DNA of 14,008 nt from Clostridia bacterium (GTDB lineage Bacteria > Bacillota > Clostridia > Christensenellales > UBA1242), in the NCBI GenBank assembly GCA_017537405.1, contig JAFYKU010000100.1, positions 1 through 14,008 of the forward strand, written 5' to 3'. Below are positions 1 to 7,415 of this stretch, in pieces (the first letter of the stretch is position 1; every line of letters starts with the position of its first letter). Made by a program: the position numbers and the translations under genes. Below the pieces are notes generated by a model, which was not told the DNA's origin, ran no database searches, and saw nothing but the letters and a program-made list of their open reading frames with translations.

Positions 1-1995
1 GCATTACCATTCTGCTTGTTGACAATTTTACCTAAAATGCGTCAGCTTGATGCGAACTTAATTGATGCAGCTTTGGATTTGGGCGCTTCCCCATTCAAAG
101 CTTTTACCAGCGTCATTGTGCCACAATTAGTCCCAGCCATGATTCAAGCTTTCTTGTTAGGTTTCACTTTGTCTTTGGACGACTTCGTTATCACACAATA
201 CAACAACAGCGGTGTTCCAACCATTTCAACCGTAATTTACGGAGCCATTAGCCGTCGCGACATTCCCGATGCATTCAAAGCTTTAACCACAATCATCTTT
301 ATTGTTATCTTATTGGTTTTAGTTGTGATGAATTTTAACGCCGCTCGCGTCCGCAAAGGTATCCGTTTAAACAAAAAAGTTGTTGCTGGTATTTTGGCAG
401 GTATCTTGTTATTAACCGGTATCGGTGTTGTGCCTGTGATTGCTTCCAATTTAACACCACGCGCAATGGTCTTAAAAGTTTATAACTGGGAAGACTATAT
501 CGAAACCGAATTGTTAGATGATTTTACCGAATACTACCGCGAGAAATTAATAGCAGACGGAGTTAAAAATGCCGATAAATTCCGTATCGAATATCACACT
601 TTTGCCGATAACGAAGAATTGTACAGCAAAATTAATACTCAACGCGCCGATTACGATTTAATTTTTCCATCAGAATACATGGTCGAAAAAATGGCACAAG
701 ATGGTTTATTGCAAACCATTGATATGACCCGTGTTACAGATGAACTTGACGCCGCTATCATGGATCGTACCAAACCATTTACCACAGTTTACGACGCAAA
801 CAACAATCCCGTTGCCGAACAAGCTTGGGCAATTCCTTATATGATTGGTACCTTGGGTATTATGTATGATACCCGTGTTATTGACTCACTTGAAGCAACC
901 ACTGGTATTTCTGTGGAAATGTTTGAAGAAAAACTTACTCAATACGGTTTTGGTGTCTTGTTTGGTGAAGGCGAAACCGATGCCTATAAAGGCCGTATCA
1001 CCATGAAAAAATCAGCGCGTGACTCGATTGCCATTGCTATGATTTACAGCGCACAAAAAGAAAATAATGCCACTGGCTTAATTGATAATGCTGTTTATAT
1101 GAACGATGACCAATATATCGCTGGCAACTATGATAACAGTTTATTGCAAGACATCATTAACATGAACGGCGCTTACAACATTGAAGACGCGCGTCAAGTT
1201 TTAATGGAACAAATCCGCACCATGAATCCTGTTTACGAAAACGATAACGGTAAAAAATCTTTTATCGACCCCAATAACGATGATTTTGCTTACGGTTTAT
1301 TTTGGAGTTGTGATGCCGGCTTAGCGATGTACGAATTAATGGAAGAAAATGCCGAAGACGAAGACTATGTTAACCCACTCCGCTACTACGCGCCAAATGG
1401 AACTAACTTATGGACCGATAACTTTGCCATTCCAACTTACGCGAAAAATCTGGACGCGGCTTACGAATTCATCAACTTCATGTTAGACGCCGAAAACGCA
1501 GCAGTAAACATCGACTATGTTGGTAGCCAAATGGTTGCCGCTGGTGAAGCTATCGATGATATGACCGGTTCGAAACCTGCACTTGACGAAGATGGCAACC
1601 AAATCTTTGACGAAAATGGCGACCCAGTTATCGAATACGGCGACTACTATGTCCCAGAAGATTTAAAAAACAATATCCCTGACAATGAAGAAGGTATCTT
1701 CAACCCCGATATTAACTACGCTTGTACCGTCTTCCCAAACGCAGATAACTTAACTTATGCCGCTGTCATGAAAAACTTCGACAAGGCAAAAGAAAAAGCC
1801 GTAACTAATTTGATGGTTGAAGTTCAAAATAAAGCGGCACAATTAACCGAAGACGAAGTTGGCAGCACCAATTTATTCTTGATTGCACTTTTGGTACTTG
1901 CGATTGCAGCATTCATTTGGTGGCTGGTTTACGCCTTAACACATCGCCGCCCACGCATCGCTCCAACGACATTAGCACTGCCCCAAAACGAATAA
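1..1995 (+). CDS. potCD: Polyamine ABC transporter, PotC permease fused to PotD binding domain (5' partial)
   Basis: The frame is open from base 1, so the gene begins outside the window; 664 residues are visible. Residues about 1-115 are the end of a PotC-type permease. The cytoplasmic EAA-type loop that contacts the ATPase (DAALDLGASPFKAF) is followed by a membrane segment containing SLDDFVIT and a last hydrophobic segment near 97-112. A further hydrophobic stretch (about 127-149) then leads into a PotD-type spermidine/putrescine-binding domain starting at LKVYNWEDYI. This domain carries further family signatures: DYDLIFPSEYMVEKM, AIPYMIGTLGIMYDT and DNFAIPTYAKN. A final hydrophobic helix (about 624-646, rich in WW) and a basic tail THRRPRI end the protein, so the binding domain seems tethered to the membrane at both ends. 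The potA and potB partners are presumably upstream. Permease-binding protein fusions are known in Gram-positive polyamine systems; the extra C-terminal anchor is less usual. The choice of spermidine or putrescine cannot be read from the sequence. Confidence 0.93.
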   Translation, partial: ALPFCLLTILPKMRQLDANLIDAALDLGASPFKAFTSVIVPQLVPAMIQAFLLGFTLSLDDFVITQYNNSGVPTISTVIYGAISRRDIPDAFKALTTIIFIVILLVLVVMNFNAARVRKGIRLNKKVVAGILAGILLLTGIGVVPVIASNLTPRAMVLKVYNWEDYIETELLDDFTEYYREKLIADGVKNADKFRIEYHTFADNEELYSKINTQRADYDLIFPSEYMVEKMAQDGLLQTIDMTRVTDELDAAIMDRTKPFTTVYDANNNPVAEQAWAIPYMIGTLGIMYDTRVIDSLEATTGISVEMFEEKLTQYGFGVLFGEGETDAYKGRITMKKSARDSIAIAMIYSAQKENNATGLIDNAVYMNDDQYIAGNYDNSLLQDIINMNGAYNIEDARQVLMEQIRTMNPVYENDNGKKSFIDPNNDDFAYGLFWSCDAGLAMYELMEENAEDEDYVNPLRYYAPNGTNLWTDNFAIPTYAKNLDAAYEFINFMLDAENAAVNIDYVGSQMVAAGEAIDDMTGSKPALDEDGNQIFDENGDPVIEYGDYYVPEDLKNNIPDNEEGIFNPDINYACTVFPNADNLTYAAVMKNFDKAKEKAVTNLMVEVQNKAAQLTEDEVGSTNLFLIALLVLAIAAFIWWLVYALTHRRPRIAPTTLALPQNE

Positions 1996-2013
1996 ACACA
2001 ACTTGCAAAACAT

Positions 2014-2046
2014 AAAAAAGAACTCTAATTGTTAGGGTTCTTTTTT
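2014..2046. terminator. Bidirectional intrinsic terminator between potCD and P1
   Basis: A 15-bp stem (A6-GAACTCTAA paired with TTAGGGTTC-T6, one G-T wobble) closes a 3-nt TTG loop. The A tract on one side and the T tract on the other give a U-run in both directions. It lies 18 nt after the potCD stop and 25 nt after the P1 stop, so it can end both convergent transcripts. Confidence 0.88.
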
Positions 2047-2071
2047 GTTGCGAGCACTAAGCAAAATGATA

Positions 2072-3334
2072 TTATTTACTTAAATAAGTGTCTGGTTGAT
2101 GTTGGTCCCAATATTTAGGATTCTTGTGTTTTTTTTGGGGAACAGGTTTACCGTTGCTTGTTTGTGGTTGATGATGATCCCAATAATCATAGTTAATTTC
2201 TTTTGCTGGAATATTTTTTCCATCATTAGTTAACGGTTGATTAAAATCCCAATAGCGTAATTTTTCTTCGTCCACAATAACTTCATCATGACCGTTGGTT
2301 ACTGGTTGATGATTGTCCCAATATTTTAACTTTTCTTCATCAATTTTCACAATGTCAAAACCATTTGAATCAGGTTGATGTGTATTCCAGTAGTTTGCTT
2401 TGGTTTTTATAAATGCTTTGCCGTGGACACTTCTTTTGGCTTTTGCAACAATTTCTTTGTATTGAGTAATTTTTACCATTACTTTACGATTCATTTTTCT
2501 GTATTCAACTTCTGACAGTTTCATATTCGGTGTTGCTTGGTTTAATTTATCGATTGTTTCTTGGTTGTCTTGGTAATAAATATAATCACGAGCAGCTGAC
2601 CATGTTTGGTAAATATCTTCTAAAGCATTATTAATTTCGGCAAAAACACGCGGTGCAAAAAGATTACATTTATTTAGTGTTTCGTTGTCTAAGTATTTAT
2701 TTAAATGAAATAGATTTTCAAAAGTCTGCCTACGCACTTGGTCACGCCATAGGTCTGCATTCTTTTCAATTGCTGGTTCATAAGTGCGCGCGCTAAAACA
2801 CAAGAAGCGCATTGCTTTGACTATTTTATTGCGGAAAATTTTATCATAGTCAGCTTTCTTACGATATATTCGTTTCTCATAATCATGCACTTGAAAATCA
2901 TCAATTTTAGCATCTTTTAAAATATTTATGTATGCCTTTACAACATTTTGTTCATATTCTGCGCGTTGTGCCTTAAAATTAGGCGACTGTGTAATGTATG
3001 ACACAATCGTTTGTGGAGTTATATATTTCAAAACTTGAACAGTTGGGTCTTTTTCCTTTTCATTAAATTGCATACAACGCACTTCATCTAAGCAAGCCAA
3101 AATATATTGAACTAGCCATTTATTATCACGCGCATGAAAAAACAAATGTGTGTGATCATATTTATCAACTACATCTCTTTCAAAACGGTTCAAACGAGCT
3201 AATTGTTTTTGAATGTTTTTTTCATTCATAAAAAATACTGCCAAATTACTATCTAAAATAGTTTGGTCTTCTTTGCTTAAAACTAAATGCTTAACAGGGA
3301 ATTTTTCTTCTTGTAATTGACTCAATTTTTCCAT
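2072..3334 (-). CDS. P1: unknown tandem-family protein with C-terminal YW..HQP repeats
   Basis: A 420-residue protein of no family I recognise; it is the longest member and the last in the direction of transcription. The family motifs run in order: FFHARDNKWLVQYI (66-78), SPNFKAQRAEYEQNVVKAYI (117-136), DDF (145-147), YDKIFRNKIVKAM (163-175), IEKNADLWRD (189-198), TFEN (204-207), and W..A.DYIYYQ..QETIDKLNQATPNMKL (245-273). The other full-length copies stop near residue 300. P1 instead continues with a 106-residue tail of five repeats, each beginning YW[DN]xx[HN]QP. There is no signal peptide or membrane helix, so it is probably cytoplasmic. The ATG is preceded by no Shine-Dalgarno sequence but by a TATAAT ending 5 nt upstream. 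The start is supported by N-terminal MEKL, which resembles MKKL and MRKL of the paralogues. Function unknown. Confidence 0.85.
   Translation of the reverse strand: MEKLSQLQEEKFPVKHLVLSKEDQTILDSNLAVFFMNEKNIQKQLARLNRFERDVVDKYDHTHLFFHARDNKWLVQYILACLDEVRCMQFNEKEKDPTVQVLKYITPQTIVSYITQSPNFKAQRAEYEQNVVKAYINILKDAKIDDFQVHDYEKRIYRKKADYDKIFRNKIVKAMRFLCFSARTYEPAIEKNADLWRDQVRRQTFENLFHLNKYLDNETLNKCNLFAPRVFAEINNALEDIYQTWSAARDYIYYQDNQETIDKLNQATPNMKLSEVEYRKMNRKVMVKITQYKEIVAKAKRSVHGKAFIKTKANYWNTHQPDSNGFDIVKIDEEKLKYWDNHQPVTNGHDEVIVDEEKLRYWDFNQPLTNDGKNIPAKEINYDYWDHHQPQTSNGKPVPQKKHKNPKYWDQHQPDTYLSK
2075..2392 (-). repeat. Five in-frame 23-24-residue repeats (YW[DN]xx[HN]QP) at the P1 C-terminus
   Basis: Repeat units start at P1 residues 315, 338, 361, 384 and 408, with cores YWNTHQPDSNG, YWDNHQPVTNG, YWDFNQPLTNDG, YWDHHQPQTSNG and YWDQHQPDTYLSK. 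The period is 23, 23, 23 and 24 residues. The invariant residues are Y, W, Q and P; an N and G usually follow. The linkers are charged (DEEKLK, DEEKLR, KKHKNPK). The last unit is cut short by the stop codon. None of P2-P9 carries this tail. Confidence 0.9.
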
Positions 3335-3339
3335 ATTTA

Positions 3340-3369
3340 ATTATAAGAAATCAAACAACCCAAAGTCAA
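3340..3369 (-). promoter_or_regulatory. P1 promoter, predicted leaderless
   Basis: On the minus strand, -35 TTGACT (3364-3369), an 18-nt spacer and -10 TATAAT (3340-3345). Only 5 nt separate the -10 from the P1 ATG, so transcription should begin at or next to the start codon. A T-rich tract with TTTTGTGGGAATA lies just upstream of the -35, like an UP element. Confidence 0.8.
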
Positions 3370-3406
3370 TATTCCCACAAAAAAAGTCATACAATTTTTT
3401 GTGCTC

Positions 3407-4405
3407 TTACATTTCGCGTTCTAAATTGCTATTTTGTATATGCTTATTGGAGATACAATCTTTAAGTTTATTCTGCGTAATTTTGCCATGCATAAGGTAT
3501 CGATTATCACCATCATCTGGTTTAATATGCCCAATTAAATCAAGCAAGAATCGCTTGTACTGCAAATAAGTCGCATTAGTTTTTTTCATTAAATGGACAG
3601 CTTGACTTTTGGATATTTTCATATACGAAGCTCCACGACCCACTTTATCAATTGCCGCTTTATGTGCTTTATAATATTTATAATCTTCCAATTTTTCCCA
3701 GTTTACCTGAAACTCATCTCTCGCTTTTTCCAATGCAAGTAATTCTTTGCGTAAATAGGAATAAATATACTGACTATTTTGTTCAAGCATCGGTACATGC
3801 TCATACAAATTCGCAAAAGTATGTTTTTGCATTCGCGGATACCATTTCGAACGATTTTTTTCGATTCCTAATTCAATAACATCTTCTGGTAACCCCAAGA
3901 AGTGCATTGCTTCATGGATACGATTCCGGAATAAAGTTGAACAGCGTTTATGACTTAAAATAGCTCGTTTTTCTTCCGCAACAGTAAAGAAATCATCGCG
4001 TGTATTATCACTTAACAGCGGTATATAACTCGCAACTAAATTTTGTTCATAACAATCACGCGCCTGAGTGAATTCAACCGAATTTTTCATAAACTGCATC
4101 ACATCAGCAAGACTGACTACGCCCAACATCCGATAAGACGATTTTTTTTCATCGCGGCTAGGTTTTACTTGCAAATCATGCACCAACCTAACAATATAAT
4201 TTGCTAACCACGCATTATCACGCGTATGGAATGGTAAATAACTGGCAGTGTATATTTGGTTGTCCATCTTATCAACCATTTTTAATTTTTTTAAATCATC
4301 TGCTGGAAAAATTTTAGGTAACAAAGCTGTTAGCTTTTGTTCTAAAGTTTCATCAATTGATTGGGTCTGGTTCAAATTTTTGATAATAAAATGTTTTAAT
4401 TTCAT
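3407..4405 (-). CDS. P2: unknown tandem-family protein
   Basis: A 332-residue protein, a full-length member of the unrecognised array family. Motifs: IFP (32-34), LPFHTRDNAWLANYI (57-71), RDCYEQNLVASYI (116-128), DDFF (137-140), LFRNRIHEAMHFLGL (158-172), IEKNRSKWYPR (181-191), HTFAN (195-199), then a C-terminal YYKAHKAAIDKVGRGASYMKI. In the sixth motif the usual WR is WYPR, and GRGAS replaces the common GLATP. No signal peptide or membrane segment. An in-frame TTG two codons upstream overlaps the -10 box, so the ATG giving MKLKHF is chosen; it matches MKLKQF of P5. No Shine-Dalgarno sequence. The 72-bp gap to P1 contains P1's own promoter. Function unknown. Confidence 0.84.
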   Translation of the reverse strand: MKLKHFIIKNLNQTQSIDETLEQKLTALLPKIFPADDLKKLKMVDKMDNQIYTASYLPFHTRDNAWLANYIVRLVHDLQVKPSRDEKKSSYRMLGVVSLADVMQFMKNSVEFTQARDCYEQNLVASYIPLLSDNTRDDFFTVAEEKRAILSHKRCSTLFRNRIHEAMHFLGLPEDVIELGIEKNRSKWYPRMQKHTFANLYEHVPMLEQNSQYIYSYLRKELLALEKARDEFQVNWEKLEDYKYYKAHKAAIDKVGRGASYMKISKSQAVHLMKKTNATYLQYKRFLLDLIGHIKPDDGDNRYLMHGKITQNKLKDCISNKHIQNSNLEREM

Positions 4406-4410
4406 AAGCA

Positions 4411-4440
4411 ATTATAACTTTACGCATACTACCATGTCAA
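4411..4440 (-). promoter_or_regulatory. P2 promoter, predicted leaderless
   Basis: Perfect -35 TTGACA (4435-4440), an 18-nt spacer and perfect -10 TATAAT (4411-4416) on the minus strand. Five nucleotides (TGCTT) separate it from the P2 ATG, leaving no room for a ribosome-binding site in the transcript. Confidence 0.83.
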
Positions 4441-4459
4441 TATGCACTAAATTTCTTTA

Positions 4460-5398
4460 TCATTTTTCGATACCATTTTGGGTTTTATTTGTTATTTGTT
4501 CTATTTTTTGTGTGGCTTTAAACAACATACATTCAAAAGAAAATTGCATTGATTCAACTTCTTTTTCTAATTTCGCCGCTTTGTCTTCTGAAATTAACAT
4601 GTGTGAATTAGCTGTACCTAATTGATCAATAATCCTTCTATGTTGTTGATAATAATTATATTCAGCTAACTGCGACCATTTTTCATATAATTGTTCACCC
4701 ATGTTGACTAACATGGCCCATACAGACGGATAATAACGCGCCATTAAACCTTTGCTTCCCGTCAAGTTTCGCATATCATATTTTCGGAAATTATTTAAGA
4801 AAGTCTGAAAGCGTGCATTATCACGCCATAAATGAGCATTTAATTCAATTCCTGTTTCAGCACGAAATTTATCCATACCCAAATGCTGCATCGCCGCGAC
4901 AAAACGGTCACGCAAAAGACGCTCATACTGTGGGTGCTGAGCATCAGCAATTTTCACGATACTCTTAGTAAAAAAATCATCTTTCTTATTATCTTGGGTT
5001 AATTGAATATAGGCACCGACTAATTTTTGTTCATACTGAGAACGCAATGCGTCAAACTTTGGTGAAGTTTCAACATAATTACGAATATAACTAAATGGAA
5101 TTTTTTTTGTTAATGCTGTTTGTTCTTGTGGATTTAAACGCGTTGTTTTCAAACTTTGCAAGTGATTATACGCCATTTCTAAATATTTTGCTAACCAATT
5201 GGTATCACAGGTATGGTAAGCTAAATACCCCTTGTTATAGGATACTGTATATGATTTATCTTTTCGTGTGATGTTTTTTAGATTATCTAATATGTACTCT
5301 TCATTCGGGAAAAGTGTTCTCAGGCATTCATCTAACAAAACATTGAACTTTAAATGGGTTTGGGGAAATTGTTTATCTTGCGTATAACTCAATTTCAT
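4460..5398 (-). CDS. P3: unknown tandem-family protein
   Basis: A 312-residue member of the array family. Motifs: LFP (29-31), LAYHTCDTNWLAKYL (59-73), ETSPKFDALRSQYEQKLVGAYI (110-131), DDFF (140-143), LLRDRFVAAMQHLGM (161-175), IELNAHLWRDN (184-194), QTFLNN (198-203), then W..LAEYNYYQQHRRIIDQLGTANSHML (241-268). The Arg of the HTRD motif is Cys here. An in-frame upstream extension of 13 codons exists, but it would start upstream of the predicted transcription start. The ATG giving MKLSYT is therefore preferred. No Shine-Dalgarno sequence, signal peptide or membrane helix. It ends 54 bp before P2. The C-terminal part is rich in K, E and Q and likely helical. Function unknown. Confidence 0.83.
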   Translation of the reverse strand: MKLSYTQDKQFPQTHLKFNVLLDECLRTLFPNEEYILDNLKNITRKDKSYTVSYNKGYLAYHTCDTNWLAKYLEMAYNHLQSLKTTRLNPQEQTALTKKIPFSYIRNYVETSPKFDALRSQYEQKLVGAYIQLTQDNKKDDFFTKSIVKIADAQHPQYERLLRDRFVAAMQHLGMDKFRAETGIELNAHLWRDNARFQTFLNNFRKYDMRNLTGSKGLMARYYPSVWAMLVNMGEQLYEKWSQLAEYNYYQQHRRIIDQLGTANSHMLISEDKAAKLEKEVESMQFSFECMLFKATQKIEQITNKTQNGIEK

Positions 5399-5404
5399 AG
5401 CGGC

Positions 5405-5433
5405 AGTATATATGAGCTCAACTTTTCTGTCAA
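5405..5433 (-). promoter_or_regulatory. P3 promoter, predicted leaderless
   Basis: -35 TTGACA (5428-5433), a 17-nt spacer and -10 TATACT (5405-5410) on the minus strand, with 6 nt (GCCGCT) before the P3 ATG. This is the same arrangement as the neighbours, one base longer. Confidence 0.75.
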
Positions 5434-5461
5434 ACAAGACTACCTAAATTTATTCAGACAA

Positions 5462-6394
5462 TTAGATATTACTTTTACCGTAATTTTGTGATTCAATTTC
5501 TTGAACAATTTGTGCCGTTTCTTTCAATAATTTAATATATTCAAAACGCATTGAACTCTTTTCATCTCTTAAACGATAGACTTTATAATCAACCAACTGC
5601 ATTGCGGGAGTAATGGTACCGGCTTTATCCACAACGCTTTTATTTTGTTGATAGTATTTAACTTCCCGAACAGCCAGCCAAAGATTCATAAAATCAAACT
5701 CTTTATTTACAAATTTTTCCCAGGCCTGCGGATTATTTTTTGACAATAATATGCGTTGGTCATCGTTCAGCGCAAATTGTTTAAAATATGAACTATTTTG
5801 CAAACGATTCATGAAAGTCATTTGCATAACACACTTACGCCAAATATGCGCATTCTCTTCCAAATAAAAATTTACAATTGAACGGTCAATGCCTAATAAA
5901 GAAATAGCGTTCACAACTTTTTCGCGGAAAACTTCATCAAAGTTACGCTTTTTTTCGTATCTTTGTTTTTGCTCCGCTTTTAAGTAATAATCATCACAAC
6001 ATTCATGCAACCAGTTATTGATATAACCACAAACTAAATCTCTTTCATATTGATTACGGCGCGCAATAAAATTTGACGATGTTTCTACATATCGTTTTAA
6101 AGTATTGTAAGGAATATTACTTAATACCGATAACCGCGGTGTTTTTTGAATTTTGTCCCTAATGTAGTTAGTCAACCATTCAACATCACGCGTGTGGAAC
6201 GGTAAATGAATTACATTGTAAACAAAATTATACTTACGATCTTGCATTGATAAATTGCTTAAATTTTGCATCACGAAATTCTTTGATGGGAAAAAATCGT
6301 CAAAATGTTTATCTAATTCTGTTAAATATTTTTTTTCATTTAGCTTTAAATGAACATGATTAAAACTGTTTTTTAACTTCTGTTTTATTTGCAT
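5462..6394 (-). CDS. P4: unknown tandem-family protein
   Basis: A 310-residue member of the array family. Motifs: DDFFP (32-36), HLPFHTRDVEWLTNYI (63-78), ETSSNFIARRNQYERDLVCGYI (104-125), DDYY (134-137), FDEVFREKVVNAISLLGI (152-169), LEENAHIWRK (178-187), TFMNRL (193-198), and a C-terminal segment with YYQQNKSVVDKAGTITPAMQL. Two ATG codons are adjacent. The second, giving MQIKQK, is chosen because it lies exactly 5 nt from the -10 box like the neighbours; the first would be only 2 nt from it. No Shine-Dalgarno sequence. No signal peptide or membrane segment. The gap to P3 is 63 bp and holds the P3 promoter. Function unknown. Confidence 0.83.
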   Translation of the reverse strand: MQIKQKLKNSFNHVHLKLNEKKYLTELDKHFDDFFPSKNFVMQNLSNLSMQDRKYNFVYNVIHLPFHTRDVEWLTNYIRDKIQKTPRLSVLSNIPYNTLKRYVETSSNFIARRNQYERDLVCGYINNWLHECCDDYYLKAEQKQRYEKKRNFDEVFREKVVNAISLLGIDRSIVNFYLEENAHIWRKCVMQMTFMNRLQNSSYFKQFALNDDQRILLSKNNPQAWEKFVNKEFDFMNLWLAVREVKYYQQNKSVVDKAGTITPAMQLVDYKVYRLRDEKSSMRFEYIKLLKETAQIVQEIESQNYGKSNI

Positions 6395-6399
6395 CATGC

Positions 6400-6428
6400 A
6401 TTATAGGCAATCCCAAATAAAATGTCAA
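6400..6428 (-). promoter_or_regulatory. P4 promoter, predicted leaderless
   Basis: Perfect -35 TTGACA (6423-6428), a 17-nt spacer and perfect -10 TATAAT (6400-6405) on the minus strand. The second of two adjacent ATG codons begins 5 nt downstream. The sequence just upstream of the -35, TTTTGTGTGAATA, is nearly identical to that of the P1 promoter. Confidence 0.83.
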
Positions 6429-6441
6429 TATTCACACAAAA

Positions 6442-7362
6442 TTAAAATATTTTAGATTCATCCTTTCTGTAATAATTTCTTCTGTAGCCACAGATATATT
6501 CTAACGATTGAAGTTTAGAATATAATGATATCGCTTCTTTTAAGTTCATTTTCATGTTTGGTGTCGCTAGACCTAACTTATCAATCGTTTTTTTGTTTTC
6601 TTGATAATACTCAAATTCACGCAAAGACTTCCAAACATTATATAAAGTTCTTTGCTGTTCCGATAATTTTGATAAAGGCAAAAGACGCCATGAACGCTCC
6701 GCATAAAAATTTGGTTTACTATCTTGTTCCTCAATCAAACCATCTTCAAAGCGATAACCATGACGCACATAATCCCGTACACCACAATCTGGATAACGAT
6801 TTAAAAAAGCCACAGTCATTGACTCATCACGCCACAATGGCGCGTTTTTTTCTAACGAATATTCAATGCTTTTTGCAGATAGCCCTAATTTATTCATCGC
6901 GGATTTCACTTCATGACGGAAAATTTTGTCATAATTAATACTATTACGCAAAAAATACTTGTTTTCCATATCTGCATAAAAATCATCACTTTTAAAATTT
7001 TTGTATTCATTCAAATAACAACGCACAACATTTTCTTCATATTGCTCACGAGCAGCAGCAAATTTCGGCGAATTATCAATATACTTACGAATAGTTTCAT
7101 ACGACAAGTTTTGTGTTTTAAACTTATTACCGAAATAAACTTCTAACCAATCATTATCATTGACATAAAAAGGTAAAAAATGCTCTGAAGTAATTTTCTG
7201 TCCATTTACTAAAACTTCAGACATTTTAATATCTTTCAACATTTTTACATTTTGCTCTACAAAAGCAAGGTTCGGGAAAATGTCCAATAAGTGGCTATCT
7301 AAATATTGAACTTCAAATTTTTGCCCAACATGTATATTCATTGTAAATTGTTTTAATTTCAT
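6442..7362 (-). CDS. P5: unknown tandem-family protein
   Basis: A 306-residue member of the array family. Motifs: IFP (28-30), FLPFYVNDNDWLEVYF (62-77), DNSPKFAAAREQYEENVVRCYL (96-117), DDFY (126-129), YDKIFRHEVKSAMNKLGL (144-161), LEKNAPLWRDE (170-180), AFLNRYPD, then W.SLREFEYYQENKKTIDKLGLATPNMKM. The HTRD motif is degraded to YVND, but the following D..WL is kept. The last motif, IDKLGLATPNMKM, is close to the P1 version (IDKLNQATPNMKL). The ATG giving MKLKQF parallels P2. No signal peptide or membrane helix. A GGGAG lies 10 nt before the ATG, too far for a typical Shine-Dalgarno sequence. The promoter-proximal arrangement is retained with weaker hexamers. Function unknown. Confidence 0.83.
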   Translation of the reverse strand: MKLKQFTMNIHVGQKFEVQYLDSHLLDIFPNLAFVEQNVKMLKDIKMSEVLVNGQKITSEHFLPFYVNDNDWLEVYFGNKFKTQNLSYETIRKYIDNSPKFAAAREQYEENVVRCYLNEYKNFKSDDFYADMENKYFLRNSINYDKIFRHEVKSAMNKLGLSAKSIEYSLEKNAPLWRDESMTVAFLNRYPDCGVRDYVRHGYRFEDGLIEEQDSKPNFYAERSWRLLPLSKLSEQQRTLYNVWKSLREFEYYQENKKTIDKLGLATPNMKMNLKEAISLYSKLQSLEYICGYRRNYYRKDESKIF

Positions 7363-7367
7363 AAGTA

Positions 7368-7397
7368 ATTATCTCCCGTAAAATTTATCGGTGTTAA
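7368..7397 (-). promoter_or_regulatory. P5 promoter, weaker hexamers, predicted leaderless
   Basis: -35 TTAACA (7392-7397), an 18-nt spacer and -10 GATAAT (7368-7373) on the minus strand, with 5 nt (TACTT) before the P5 ATG. Both hexamers differ from consensus at one base, but the spacing matches that of the stronger copies. Confidence 0.65.
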
Positions 7398-7415
7398 ATC
7401 GACCCCATAACTTAG

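Noticed and set aside
3376..3403. Inverted repeat CACA6/T6GTG between P2 and P1 as a terminator
   Set aside because: The stem is almost entirely A-T with a 10-nt loop, and it overlaps the T-rich region upstream of the P1 promoter. It is more likely part of an UP-like element than a working terminator.
4248..4625. Plus-strand open frame of 125 codons overlapping P2, the P2/P3 gap and P3
   Set aside because: It runs antisense to two well-supported genes and through the P2 promoter. Its composition reflects the complement of A+T-rich coding DNA, and it has no ribosome-binding site.
6525..7146. Plus-strand open frames antisense to P5
   Set aside because: They are shadows of P5, which has family motifs throughout. 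No initiation signals or recognisable protein features were seen.
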